A stretch of 64,000 nt of DNA from Thiothrix winogradskyi (GTDB taxonomy: Bacteria > Pseudomonadota > Gammaproteobacteria > Thiotrichales > Thiotrichaceae), in assembly GCF_021650935.1 (NCBI RefSeq), contig NZ_CP091244.1, positions 3,410,001-3,474,000 of the forward strand. Direction: 5' to 3'. Under the pieces are notes generated by a model, which did no database searches, was not told the DNA's origin, and was given only the letters and a program-made list of their open reading frames with translations. The position numbers and the translations under genes were made by a program. Shown here in pieces: positions 25,358-34,074 of this stretch (the stretch's first letter is position 1; each line of letters begins with the position of its first letter).

Positions 25358-27004
25358 TTACTCCTTGTTATCATCTGCCTTAGCTGCTGGGTCAGTCGCT
25401 GGCGCTTCCCCGGCTCCCATTTGCTCCTGCATTTGCTGCAATTGTTTCATAATCTCGATGGTTTCTTTCGGAACATCATCACTTTCTTCCAGTAACTGGA
25501 TGATTTCCGGGGTCAAGCCTTCTGCTTCGATTTTTTTCATCAAATCTTCGGGAATCCCCATATTCGGGTCGCCGCCCTCTTCCATCATGCCCTGATCCAT
25601 GCCCGGCGGTGCCAGCATATTGACAAAATCAGCAAAACTCATCTGCTGACCATTCAGGGTAACATTTTCGCCCGCCAGCTCGATGGCACTGGTAATTTTC
25701 TCGCCTTCCAACTTCAGCAAACCCTGCTCACTGAGTGGCGTCAGCATCATCTCAGAACCGGGTGGCAGCAAAGCTTTATCCGCATCCAATGTCATCTTGC
25801 CCTTCATCAGGGTTGCCCACTCATTGGGGCCATAACTGGCAAGCGCCATCATATCGGGGGCTGTTTTACCCGTGTAGGTCAGATCCACATCGGCATTCAG
25901 CTTACCTTTGGGGCTTTCAGCCAAGAGCGTGGTATGCAAACGGCTTTTGTCGGTTTTCAGCACTTTAGCAAACAAGGTTTCAACAACTTTGCCGGTGGTA
26001 TCGGTCAATTGCGTCATCAATTCCTGTTGTTTTTGCTGACCCTCAGGGGTTTCCATTGCTTCGGCACTCCACAGCATCTGGTTCTGGACGCTTTGCAATT
26101 CGGCTTGTAACTTGCCTAGTTCTTGCACGCCCGCCACATCCAGACCACTGACATCGAGTTTGAAATCAAGCTTGCTGAGCGTATCGTCTGCGCCCTGAAT
26201 ATTGGTCGCTTGCATGGCGACTTTACCCGCCAGTTCATTGTCGGTAATGCCGCTATCGCTCTGCATCGCTAGGTCGAAGCTGACGGGTACGGTTGTCTCT
26301 TCCGCTAAAATGCTCACGCCCGGCATTTTGAGATCAAACGTGCCCAAAGCTTGCCCGCCGATCATACCGGTCATGTCACCCTCTAATTGCATGGAAGGCA
26401 GGGTGAATTGCGCCGTGGCATCTTTAATTTCAATTTTGCCCGCTTGCATGGAAATCTTACCCGTCATATCCGGCGCAGAAGTACCGGACAGGGTTATGCT
26501 ATCCATCTGCGCGGTTGTGCCATCCTGATCCACTTGCAACGGATTCGTGGTGAAGTTGTAAACCGTATTACCGCCAAAACCAATCACCGTATGACCTTCC
26601 AACGGTGCTTTGCCCGCAAATGCTGTGGTTAACCATTCACGCTGCTCAGCATCCAACGCTGCCATATCCAATTGAGTGTGAATTCGTGCCGTGCCAAACT
26701 GCACCGGGCTGCCGCCGCCAAGGAATACCGGACCATTGCTAATTTCATTAACGAATTGAATTTCACCCAAATCACTCAACGGTGGCAAATCCATCGTCAA
26801 CTTGGTAATCGCAGTAGCACCCAAGGCGCTTTTTTCGTAGCTGACCAGCTCTTGTTTAATGCCACTTTGTGCAGAGGCTTGATTTTGTTGCTCGATAAAC
26901 TGTTTCAACGTGGTTTCAGTCTGCTGACCGATGTACCAGCTTGTACCGCCCCAAGCAACCAGCAAAACGACTGGAACGGACAGCAGTGTAACTAATTTTT
27001 TCAT
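25358..27004 (-). CDS. YdgA-like DUF945 family protein
   Basis: A 548-residue protein with one N-terminal membrane anchor (MKKLVTLLSVPVVLLVAWGGTSWYIG) and a large extracytoplasmic region rich in beta strands, typical of the DUF945/YdgA family. The motif LPPLSDLGEIQFVNEISNGPVFLGGG is the GPV region used to recognise the family. The C-terminus is acidic and Met/Glu-rich with several EEGGDPN-type runs. Function is unknown. It is co-directional with cnoX (gap 6 bp), suggesting one transcript, and is about 60 bp downstream of murJ. Confidence 0.75.
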   Translation of the reverse strand: MKKLVTLLSVPVVLLVAWGGTSWYIGQQTETTLKQFIEQQNQASAQSGIKQELVSYEKSALGATAITKLTMDLPPLSDLGEIQFVNEISNGPVFLGGGSPVQFGTARIHTQLDMAALDAEQREWLTTAFAGKAPLEGHTVIGFGGNTVYNFTTNPLQVDQDGTTAQMDSITLSGTSAPDMTGKISMQAGKIEIKDATAQFTLPSMQLEGDMTGMIGGQALGTFDLKMPGVSILAEETTVPVSFDLAMQSDSGITDNELAGKVAMQATNIQGADDTLSKLDFKLDVSGLDVAGVQELGKLQAELQSVQNQMLWSAEAMETPEGQQKQQELMTQLTDTTGKVVETLFAKVLKTDKSRLHTTLLAESPKGKLNADVDLTYTGKTAPDMMALASYGPNEWATLMKGKMTLDADKALLPPGSEMMLTPLSEQGLLKLEGEKITSAIELAGENVTLNGQQMSFADFVNMLAPPGMDQGMMEEGGDPNMGIPEDLMKKIEAEGLTPEIIQLLEESDDVPKETIEIMKQLQQMQEQMGAGEAPATDPAAKADDNKE

Positions 27005-27063
27005 TATAGATTCCTATAGGATGTATTCTGACACTGGTGCGCAGTGTAACAGAGAAAAAAGTT

Positions 27064-28620
27064 TCAGCGCCCCAACATTTGCCTAAACGGCATTCCCAAT
27101 AGTCGCAGCGCCATAAAATAACTGGTTAATGCCAGCACCATCAGACCTGTTAACCAGCCAATTCGTGCCCATGTGGAAGCCGTTTGCCACCAAGCATCCG
27201 CCGGAGATACCAGCCAAACCAGTGCCGTCATCACCACTGAAGCCACCCCGATTTTCAGCAAAAAGCCCATCCAGCCTTTGCTAGGTTGAAAAATCTGCTG
27301 CTTACGCAAGTGATAAAACAACAGCCCCGCATTCACATAGCCCGCCAATGCAGTTGCCAAGGCCAACCCGGCGTGCGCCCCTTCGATGCCCGAAAAGTAC
27401 CAAGGCAACACAATCAAGACATTCAGTGCCATATTCGCCCCGATCGCGATCATGCCGATTTTAACGGGCGTTTTGGTATCCTGACGCGAATAAAAACCGG
27501 GTGCTAATACTTTAACCAGAATAAAGCCGCTTAAGCCAACCGCATACGTCATCAGGCTCAAGGATGACATTTGCACATCACGCCAGGCAAATTCACCGTG
27601 CATCATTACCGTCGCCAAAATTGGCTTTGCCAACAAAACCAAGCCCAACGTAGCAGGCAGTGAAATCAACACTCCCAGACGTAACGCCCAATCCATCGTC
27701 TGCTGAAATTGCGTAGCATCCGCCTTAGCATGGTCACTGGATAATTTGGGCAGAATGACCGTCCCCAACGCTACACCCACAATCGCGAGCGGCAATTCCA
27801 CAAAACGGTCGGAATAATACAACCACGAAATACTGCCCACCGCCAGAAACGAAGCCAATAAGGTATTAATCAACAAATTTAACTGCGCCACTGACGAACC
27901 AAACAAGGTCGGAATCATCAGTTTCATAATCCGGCTGACACCCTCGTGCGCCTTACGCAAACGCAAGCGTGGCAATAACCCCAAGCGCGTCAAGGTCGGC
28001 AACTGAAACACCAACTGCGCCAACCCCGCAAAGAACACCCCCCACGCCAATGCCAAAATCGGCTCATCGAAGTAAGGCGCACCCCACACCGCCGCTGCAA
28101 TCATCACCACATTCAACAACGCAGGCGTTAAGGCTGGAATCGCAAATTTATGAAACGTATTCAAAATCCCACTGACAAACGCCGTCAGCGAAATAAACAA
28201 AATATAGGGAAAGGTAATCCGCAACATTTCCACGGCTAAATCCGGGCGGGCATTCGGCTTACTCTCGAATCCGGGCGCAAATATCCACATCACCACCGGC
28301 GCGGCAACCACGCCAATGACCGTAATCACCAGCAAAATCAGCGCCAGATAACCCGCCACATGATCAATCAAATCCTTGAGTTCTGCCTGACCGCGCTGCT
28401 CTTTGTATTCCGACAACACCGGCACAAAGGCTAAGGAAAATGCCCCTTCCGCAAACAAACGCCGCAACAAATTAGGGATGCGGAATGCCACATAAAATGC
28501 ATCGGTTGCGCCATCCACCGGAAAATACCGCGCAACAATCATATCGCGCAGCAAGCCCAACACGCGGGAAATCATGGTCATGGCACTAATCACAGCACCG
28601 GAACGCAACAAACGGCTCAT
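27064..28620 (-). CDS. murJ: Lipid II flippase MurJ
   Basis: A 518-residue MOP-superfamily flippase with about 14 transmembrane helices, which moves lipid II across the inner membrane for peptidoglycan synthesis. The N-terminus MSRLLRSGAVISAMTMISRVLG and the segments GATDAFYVAFRIPNLLRRLF and EGAFSLAFVPVLSEYKEQ are diagnostic, including the functional arginines. It is preceded by the SGNH gene on the same strand at a distance of 83 bp, so it may have its own promoter. Confidence 0.96.
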   Translation of the reverse strand: MSRLLRSGAVISAMTMISRVLGLLRDMIVARYFPVDGATDAFYVAFRIPNLLRRLFAEGAFSLAFVPVLSEYKEQRGQAELKDLIDHVAGYLALILLVITVIGVVAAPVVMWIFAPGFESKPNARPDLAVEMLRITFPYILFISLTAFVSGILNTFHKFAIPALTPALLNVVMIAAAVWGAPYFDEPILALAWGVFFAGLAQLVFQLPTLTRLGLLPRLRLRKAHEGVSRIMKLMIPTLFGSSVAQLNLLINTLLASFLAVGSISWLYYSDRFVELPLAIVGVALGTVILPKLSSDHAKADATQFQQTMDWALRLGVLISLPATLGLVLLAKPILATVMMHGEFAWRDVQMSSLSLMTYAVGLSGFILVKVLAPGFYSRQDTKTPVKIGMIAIGANMALNVLIVLPWYFSGIEGAHAGLALATALAGYVNAGLLFYHLRKQQIFQPSKGWMGFLLKIGVASVVMTALVWLVSPADAWWQTASTWARIGWLTGLMVLALTSYFMALRLLGMPFRQMLGR

Positions 28621-28703
28621 GGTTTAAAGTGGTTTCCACAAAGAGAAGCGGCGATTCTGCCCGAATCACGTGCAAAGGTCATGCAGGAAATGTGGATTTA
28701 GCG

Positions 28704-29534
28704 TCACATTTTCCCCAACGCCGAACGCTGGAACAACACCCTGCCCACGTAACGCGCCCCTTCCTTGGTCAAATGCCGACCGTCATATGAAATCAAATTC
28801 ACATCGTCGGTAAACAAGGGGCAACTCGTATCATCACCACACAACAAACTATGCGGGTCAACAAAGAGCACCTCCTTACCCAAGCCTTTAGCCAAGACCG
28901 CATTGATCGTTTTGGCCTCCTCAGGATCAACCTCATTTTCCAACGCTTTCAAATCATTCGCAGGCATTTTCAAATATTTTCTCACTGAAATTTGGCCGAA
29001 AAACTTGTTTCCCACCACCACTACCCGTTGCTTGGGTGAAAACGCCAAGGTACGCAGTGTCTGTGGTAATGCTGCCGCAATATCAGGCTTCCAACGGAAC
29101 GCAAAAATCACCAAATCGGCTTCCTGCATCTGCGCTTTGGCACGTTCCAAGCTATCTGCCCGCTCTGGCGTAGCGCAAAAACTACGGTCTTTCGCCGCAA
29201 TATGCTTGGGGGCATCGTCACCTGCCACCGTCTGGCAGTCATACGGAATAAAACGCAGCGCAAGCTGGTAATCACCCAAATAACCGTTTTCCTGCACACT
29301 ATTCAGAAAATCGCAGGCGTAACTATCGCCCACAATCAACGCTTTCTTCTTCTGACTAGCCGCATCAAACACCTGCCCCGTTAACGCACGGCACTGAGAA
29401 AACGCATATTCGCCACTGGCTTTGGTATCAGCAGCCGTCAGCAAATTTTGCTTCAGCGAAGAATCAGCCGCGATAACCGCCGACATTGACCACAAAACCA
29501 CGCCAACCAGCAACCCTGTTACTTTGCGGAACAT
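28704..29534 (-). CDS. Exported SGNH-hydrolase-like protein
   Basis: A 276-residue protein with an N-terminal signal peptide (MFRKVTGLLVGVVLWSMSAVIAA). Start 29534 is chosen because AAGGAGG lies just upstream, inside what would be coding sequence for the longer frame at 29549. The motif ALIVGDSYACDFL is a block-I GDS(Y) serine site and SYDGRHLTKEGARYVG is a block-V D-x-x-H, as in the SGNH domains of OafA-type acetyltransferases and esterases. Four cysteines could form disulfides. Likely a periplasmic esterase or acyltransferase; the substrate is unknown. It is the first gene of its run. Confidence 0.7.
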   Translation of the reverse strand: MFRKVTGLLVGVVLWSMSAVIAADSSLKQNLLTAADTKASGEYAFSQCRALTGQVFDAASQKKKALIVGDSYACDFLNSVQENGYLGDYQLALRFIPYDCQTVAGDDAPKHIAAKDRSFCATPERADSLERAKAQMQEADLVIFAFRWKPDIAAALPQTLRTLAFSPKQRVVVVGNKFFGQISVRKYLKMPANDLKALENEVDPEEAKTINAVLAKGLGKEVLFVDPHSLLCGDDTSCPLFTDDVNLISYDGRHLTKEGARYVGRVLFQRSALGKM

Positions 29535-29598
29535 GTAAACCTCCTTCAAACAAGCACAGACCCGATACTATAGGACAAGTTCACTGTTCAAGCCTTGG

Positions 29599-30225
29599 CT
29601 ACAACGGACGCGCTGCCATATCATGCTGAAAATCCGGCTCCACTGGCGGTTCAAATACTGGGGGCTGACCTGCACCCACATCCTGCCCCGGAGCCACATC
29701 CACCAAATCTTTTGCCAAATCACTACCACTCACGCCCGCCAGTGCACCAATCAGCCGCGCACGGGTATAGTGCTTCACTTTACCCTCCAAACTTTCGCAC
29801 AGGCTATTGGCAAGTAAAAAACGTTGAGTCACTTCCAAACGCCCTTGAAACAAGGTGAGTTGCGACAAGGTTTTGCCATACAAGAAAAAATTCACCCCAG
29901 CAATGAATTGCACCATTGCCCCGCCAATGACACTGATGATGGCAACTTCCATGCTCTGGCTCAGCATAAAGCCAATCGCAGCAAGGAAAAACAACAAGCC
30001 CACCACACTGGCAATTAATGCCCAGCGAAAACTACGCCCCGCTTGCGACAACGACAAATCGTAAAAACGCGACAGCAGCTCAATTTGTGACGCAGCAATT
30101 TCTTTCACGTCGCCGCTGGCAGCTTCGGTCAAGCGTTTCAACGCGGGTTCGGTTACGCCGGAAATAGCCTCTTGGCGGACATTGAGAAAACCGCCCAACA
30201 TACCATCACGATGACTGGTGTTCAT
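29599..30225 (-). CDS. Two-helix membrane protein of the cyanobacterial TRADD-N-associated type
   Basis: A 208-residue protein with two membrane helices (about residues 67-88 and 94-116) preceded by a helical cytosolic segment and followed by the conserved stretch FLYGKTLSQLTLFQGRLEVT and RFLLANSLCESLEGKVK. This pattern matches my recollection of the two-transmembrane domain found with TRADD-N-type domains in bacterial conflict proteins. Start could be ATG 30225 or GTG 30240; neither has a clear ribosome-binding site. The C-terminal 45 residues are proline-rich and disordered. It is divergent from the ABC ATPase with overlapping upstream regions. Function is unknown. Confidence 0.55.
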   Translation of the reverse strand: MNTSHRDGMLGGFLNVRQEAISGVTEPALKRLTEAASGDVKEIAASQIELLSRFYDLSLSQAGRSFRWALIASVVGLLFFLAAIGFMLSQSMEVAIISVIGGAMVQFIAGVNFFLYGKTLSQLTLFQGRLEVTQRFLLANSLCESLEGKVKHYTRARLIGALAGVSGSDLAKDLVDVAPGQDVGAGQPPVFEPPVEPDFQHDMAARPL

Positions 30226-30283
30226 TTTACTACTGCCCACAGGTTATGATGCTTCGATTATAGCGCAATGGAAACCCAATGCC

Positions 30284-31063
30284 GTGATACCTCTGTTATC
30301 CATCCAACAATTGCAGCTTTGTTTCAACACCCCCGACGGCGTAGTGGAAGCCGTGCGCGGCGTGGATTTGCAACTTGCTGCTGGCGAAACCCTCGCGGTA
30401 GTCGGCGAATCCGGCGCGGGCAAAAGCCAACTGTTCCATGCGGTCATGGGTTTGCTGCCACGCAATGCCCAAACCCGTGGGAGTGTGCAATTTTCGGGTA
30501 CAGAATTGTTAAATCAGCCACCTCGCGTGCTCAATCAATACCGGGGAAAACGCATGGCGATGATTTTTCAAGACCCTATGACGGCGTTAAATCCGCTACT
30601 GACCATTGGGCGGCAACTCACCGAAGTACTGGAAGTGCATCAGGGTATGGGTGCTAAAGCGGCGCAACAACAAGCATTGACCATGCTCGAACAGGTACGT
30701 ATCCCCGATGCTAGCCGCCGTTTGCACAGTTACCCGCACGAACTCTCCGGCGGAATGCGCCAACGGGTAATGATAGCGATGGCTTTGCTATGCGAACCCG
30801 ACTTGCTGATTGCGGATGAACCCACTACCGCCTTGGATGTCACGGTACAATCCGAAATTCTGGCACTGTTGCGAGACATTCGCGCCCAACGGCAAATGGC
30901 GATGGTATTGATTACGCATGATTTACCCTTGGCGGGCGGTGTATGTGACCGCATCGCGGTGATGCGCCACGGTCAAGTGGTGGAGACCGGCACAGTAAAC
31001 ACCCTATTTCACCAACCGCAACACGTTTATACCCGTGAATTGCTGCTTGCTTCCCGATACTGA
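30284..31063 (+). CDS. Orphan peptide-type ABC transporter ATPase (OppD/DppD-like)
   Basis: About 260 residues from a GTG at 30284 (MIPLLSIQQL); the frame is open from an ATG at 30218, but that would overlap the divergent gene's start. Walker A GESGAGKS, Q-loop FQDPMTALNP, signature LSGGMRQR and Walker B LLIADEPTTALD are intact. It ends at the HVYTRELLLASRY motif that in OppD/DppD starts the C-terminal oligopeptide domain, so it is shorter than OppD. No permease or binding-protein gene is adjacent. It may serve a transporter encoded elsewhere, or be the residue of a larger cluster. Confidence 0.8.
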   Translation: MIPLLSIQQLQLCFNTPDGVVEAVRGVDLQLAAGETLAVVGESGAGKSQLFHAVMGLLPRNAQTRGSVQFSGTELLNQPPRVLNQYRGKRMAMIFQDPMTALNPLLTIGRQLTEVLEVHQGMGAKAAQQQALTMLEQVRIPDASRRLHSYPHELSGGMRQRVMIAMALLCEPDLLIADEPTTALDVTVQSEILALLRDIRAQRQMAMVLITHDLPLAGGVCDRIAVMRHGQVVETGTVNTLFHQPQHVYTRELLLASRY

Positions 31064-31128
31064 ACATTTCTTTATTCTGGCAGTCTGAAGCAGTAGACTG
31101 AGCATCAGGGGCAAACAAGGGATATATT

Positions 31129-31905
31129 ATGCACACCACATTACACACCGTGTTAGCCGGGCTATTGCTAATCACCGGTTTATTCCCCATCAGCGGCTGT
31201 GCTGCGGGAACAACCCCGATGCAGCAACAACCGTTAACCAAACCCACGAATGAATTTGCGTCATTATGGCAACCGGGGTGGCAATGCGGGCAAGCCAGCC
31301 CCGTCAGTCGTGCTTTCCTCAATTCATTGATTAAGAAAAATGCATTACACGGTTATGCGTTAAAGGGTGTGACCCTGCCGTTATTGATCGGGCAAAATCC
31401 GCTGGAGTCTGGCGCTATTTTGTTCGCTAAACGGGATAATACTTGGCAAGCCTACCCTATTGCTGATGGCAGTGCGGTACTCGCGACTTACAGCACACCC
31501 GCGTTCAACCGTTTGACGTTATTTGCCACGTGGGGGCGCGAAGGCCCTGGCAACGATTACATCGTCTTGCAAGGCAAAAACCAGTTACGCGAATTTAGTT
31601 GCACTACTGTGCACTTACCCGCCGAGTTAAATCGCCCGGATTGGGGCAACCGTTACCCTGGTTTGCACGATTTCAATATGGATACCCAAGGGCGTGGCAC
31701 ACTGATCACCGCCGCCTACTTGCCTGACGGTGCTAATGAGCGCAAGCAGTGGTATCAATACAGCAGTAATAACTGGGGCAACCAGTGGAGCGATGCCCGC
31801 AAAGTCCCAGCTATGCCTGCAAAACTTGACGGTATTTTTCAGCCGATTACGGATATTCCCGCCCCCACATGGCTGGTGAATAGCCTACTGGCGAGCACGC
31901 CGTAA
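31129..31905 (+). CDS. Hypothetical lipoprotein
   Basis: A 258-residue protein with a signal peptide and lipobox ISGC (residues near 20-24), then a secreted domain of unknown fold rich in tryptophan and tyrosine (GKNQLREFSCTTVHL, RKQWYQYSSNNWGNQWSD). I do not recognise the family. It starts 65 bp after the ABC ATPase on the same strand, so the two may be co-transcribed, and ends 2 bases before the convergent methyltransferase stop. Confidence 0.65.
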   Translation: MHTTLHTVLAGLLLITGLFPISGCAAGTTPMQQQPLTKPTNEFASLWQPGWQCGQASPVSRAFLNSLIKKNALHGYALKGVTLPLLIGQNPLESGAILFAKRDNTWQAYPIADGSAVLATYSTPAFNRLTLFATWGREGPGNDYIVLQGKNQLREFSCTTVHLPAELNRPDWGNRYPGLHDFNMDTQGRGTLITAAYLPDGANERKQWYQYSSNNWGNQWSDARKVPAMPAKLDGIFQPITDIPAPTWLVNSLLASTP

Positions 31906-31907
31906 CG

Positions 31908-33464
31908 TCAAACCAACAGACCATGCCGGGCAAATACAGTCAGCAGGTGCTTAACATTCGACGCAATTTCTTTTTCCAAGCCTTTGCCGCTGGTTTGTGC
32001 CTGTTTACCGCCGGGAATTTGTAGCGCCCCCGCCATTACTTCCTCACACAAACGCTGGGTAATTTCGGGAACCGTGTGCGTACCATCCAATACTTGCAAT
32101 AAACGGCTGGAAAAATCATCAAGGCTCAGGGCTTGGTGGCGAATACTCGCCACACTTTGCCAACCTTCAGCGGCTTGCAAGCGTGCCAAGGCACTGACTT
32201 CGGGATGTTCCGACCATTCGGGCTTGATTAAACAGGGGTATAAATGCCCATACACTGCGCGGTAGCTGTACAAGCTGAACCATTCACTCACCAATTCGCT
32301 GCGGGCGTTGGCAAATTGTTTACCGCCCGCATCACGCACCCGTTCGGCAGCGCGAGCGTATAATTCGGTGAAATCCGGTGTGTAAGGGTGTACTTCCTGC
32401 AAATACAGCAAGGCGGCTTTGCTCAACGGGTGCGTCACCGTCAGTTCGGTATTATCCGGGGTCATGAATGCCACCGGCTTGGTATTACTGAGATTTGCCT
32501 TACCCTTAAGTCGCAAATCCGCACTGTAAAAAAATCCGGTGAACACATCCACGTCCACAGCACGTTCCAATGCTACATCGGCGCGGCATAACACACTTTT
32601 GCGGAAAGCCCGCATTCGCACAAAATCCATCCATTGCTCGTGCTGCAACGGGTCTTCAATATCCCCCAAGGCGGCTTGCGCGGCTCCGCTCAGCGTAGTA
32701 TCGAACAAGGTGTGCAAATCGGTTTCACACACGTATTGCAATTCATGCCGCTCGGCATCAGCCAAAAACTCGCTAAACAAAAAAGCGTTGTTTTCGCCCG
32801 CCAAATACTCGTGCAATAAATAACTGGGGTGTGAACCGAGCAGGTAGGTGATTTCTTTTTGCACATAACGTTGGCTATCGGCTTCCGCCCCCACCAAAGC
32901 ACGTTGCAAACGCTCTAAAGCAGCAATCGCGGCATGGTATTTAGCCGCAGCACCTGTTACCTCGCGGGTCGCGTGCAATAACAAATCACGCAAACTGCCA
33001 CGCATCCGCCAGCCGGGAAGTAAGTTGTAACTGATGTAAGCCAGCCCGTGCGGTGTCAGGCATTCCCGTGCCACCGCCAAGATTTTTTCACGGACTACCG
33101 CAGGAACCCACGAATACACGCCATGCGCAATAATGTAATCAAATCTCCCCAACGCGGCAGGGTCAATTTCCAGAATATCGCCCACTTCCAAACGAATATT
33201 TTGCAGCGGTAATTGCTCGACAATGCGCTGCCCGATCGCCACTTGCGCCCCCGATAACTCCACTCCCACGAATTCGCTGGCTGGTAAATGCCAAGCCATC
33301 GGGAGCAGATTACCACCGGTTGCCGAACCCAATTCCAATACGCGGCATTGTTGCGGCGAAGCGGTTGGAATCCCGAACAAACGCCCTAGGGTCGCTAGAT
33401 TACCGGGGTGTGTTTCAGGGAAGGGATTGGTTTCGTAAGCAAGTTCGTCGTAAAAATCGACCAT
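31908..33464 (-). CDS. SAM-dependent methyltransferase with C-terminal regulatory domain
   Basis: A 518-residue class I methyltransferase. The SAM-binding motif VLELGSATGGNLLPMA, acidic EVGDILEID and FDYIIAHGVYSWVP belong to the N-terminal Rossmann domain; after residue about 200 comes the domain known as the methyltransferase regulatory domain (PF10119 type), shared with rickettsial protein-lysine methyltransferases, and then a winged-helix-like tail. It may methylate lysine in a surface or ribosomal protein; the substrate is not readable. The gene is flanked by genes of unrelated function; a small membrane protein gene lies just upstream. Confidence 0.75.
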   Translation of the reverse strand: MVDFYDELAYETNPFPETHPGNLATLGRLFGIPTASPQQCRVLELGSATGGNLLPMAWHLPASEFVGVELSGAQVAIGQRIVEQLPLQNIRLEVGDILEIDPAALGRFDYIIAHGVYSWVPAVVREKILAVARECLTPHGLAYISYNLLPGWRMRGSLRDLLLHATREVTGAAAKYHAAIAALERLQRALVGAEADSQRYVQKEITYLLGSHPSYLLHEYLAGENNAFLFSEFLADAERHELQYVCETDLHTLFDTTLSGAAQAALGDIEDPLQHEQWMDFVRMRAFRKSVLCRADVALERAVDVDVFTGFFYSADLRLKGKANLSNTKPVAFMTPDNTELTVTHPLSKAALLYLQEVHPYTPDFTELYARAAERVRDAGGKQFANARSELVSEWFSLYSYRAVYGHLYPCLIKPEWSEHPEVSALARLQAAEGWQSVASIRHQALSLDDFSSRLLQVLDGTHTVPEITQRLCEEVMAGALQIPGGKQAQTSGKGLEKEIASNVKHLLTVFARHGLLV

Positions 33465-33492
33465 AACAACAGGCTTCCTGCACTAAGCTAAG

Positions 33493-33981
33493 TCAATGAA
33501 CCGGTAATGCTACCACCATCCTGAATTCCAGACGGGTATTACCTGCCGTTTTTAACCAAAAATTTTGCACCGCCAACTGATGCGTGGCGGTTTGCTTGAA
33601 TTGCATGGTGTAAGTATCATCCACCGCCACACCACCCAATACCAAACGTAAAGGGGCTGACTGCCAAGCCAAGGTGCCTTCCGCCACATTCAGAATATAC
33701 GCCACGCCCTCACGCCCATTCAAACGCTTTTGGGTTATTAGCGTTTTTAAATTCTGTTGCATCACGGGGTCATCAACCGAGCTGAAATGCCCGGCGTCGC
33801 GGTATTCCAAATTTCCCAGCAAATCATACAGCAGCTCACCCGACACCTCAGGGTTCGCTGCCAGCTTGTAAGGGAACACCAACAGGGCTGCTGCTAAAAA
33901 CGTCAGCATCAACCCTGTTAAAGCAATTCCTAACGCAAAATGACGGGTAATATTACGCTGCGCCGCGTACCCTCGTTGCAT
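33493..33981 (-). CDS. Small membrane-anchored protein of unknown function
   Basis: A 162-residue protein with a single hydrophobic helix near the N-terminus (HFALGIALTGLMLTFLAAAL) and an extracytoplasmic domain of about 110 residues, without recognised motifs. The layout (N-in anchor, small sensor-like domain) resembles truncated sensor inputs, but no kinase or cyclase part exists. It lies 28 bp upstream of the methyltransferase gene on the same strand and is probably its operon partner. Confidence 0.6.
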   Translation of the reverse strand: MQRGYAAQRNITRHFALGIALTGLMLTFLAAALLVFPYKLAANPEVSGELLYDLLGNLEYRDAGHFSSVDDPVMQQNLKTLITQKRLNGREGVAYILNVAEGTLAWQSAPLRLVLGGVAVDDTYTMQFKQTATHQLAVQNFWLKTAGNTRLEFRMVVALPVH

Positions 33982-34074
33982 AGTATTTCCAACCTAATCT
34001 AACACTCGAATATTTTGATTATAGACCATAATAAGAAAAATGAATTGAAACTGAATCAAAGAACGCAATAAAGT

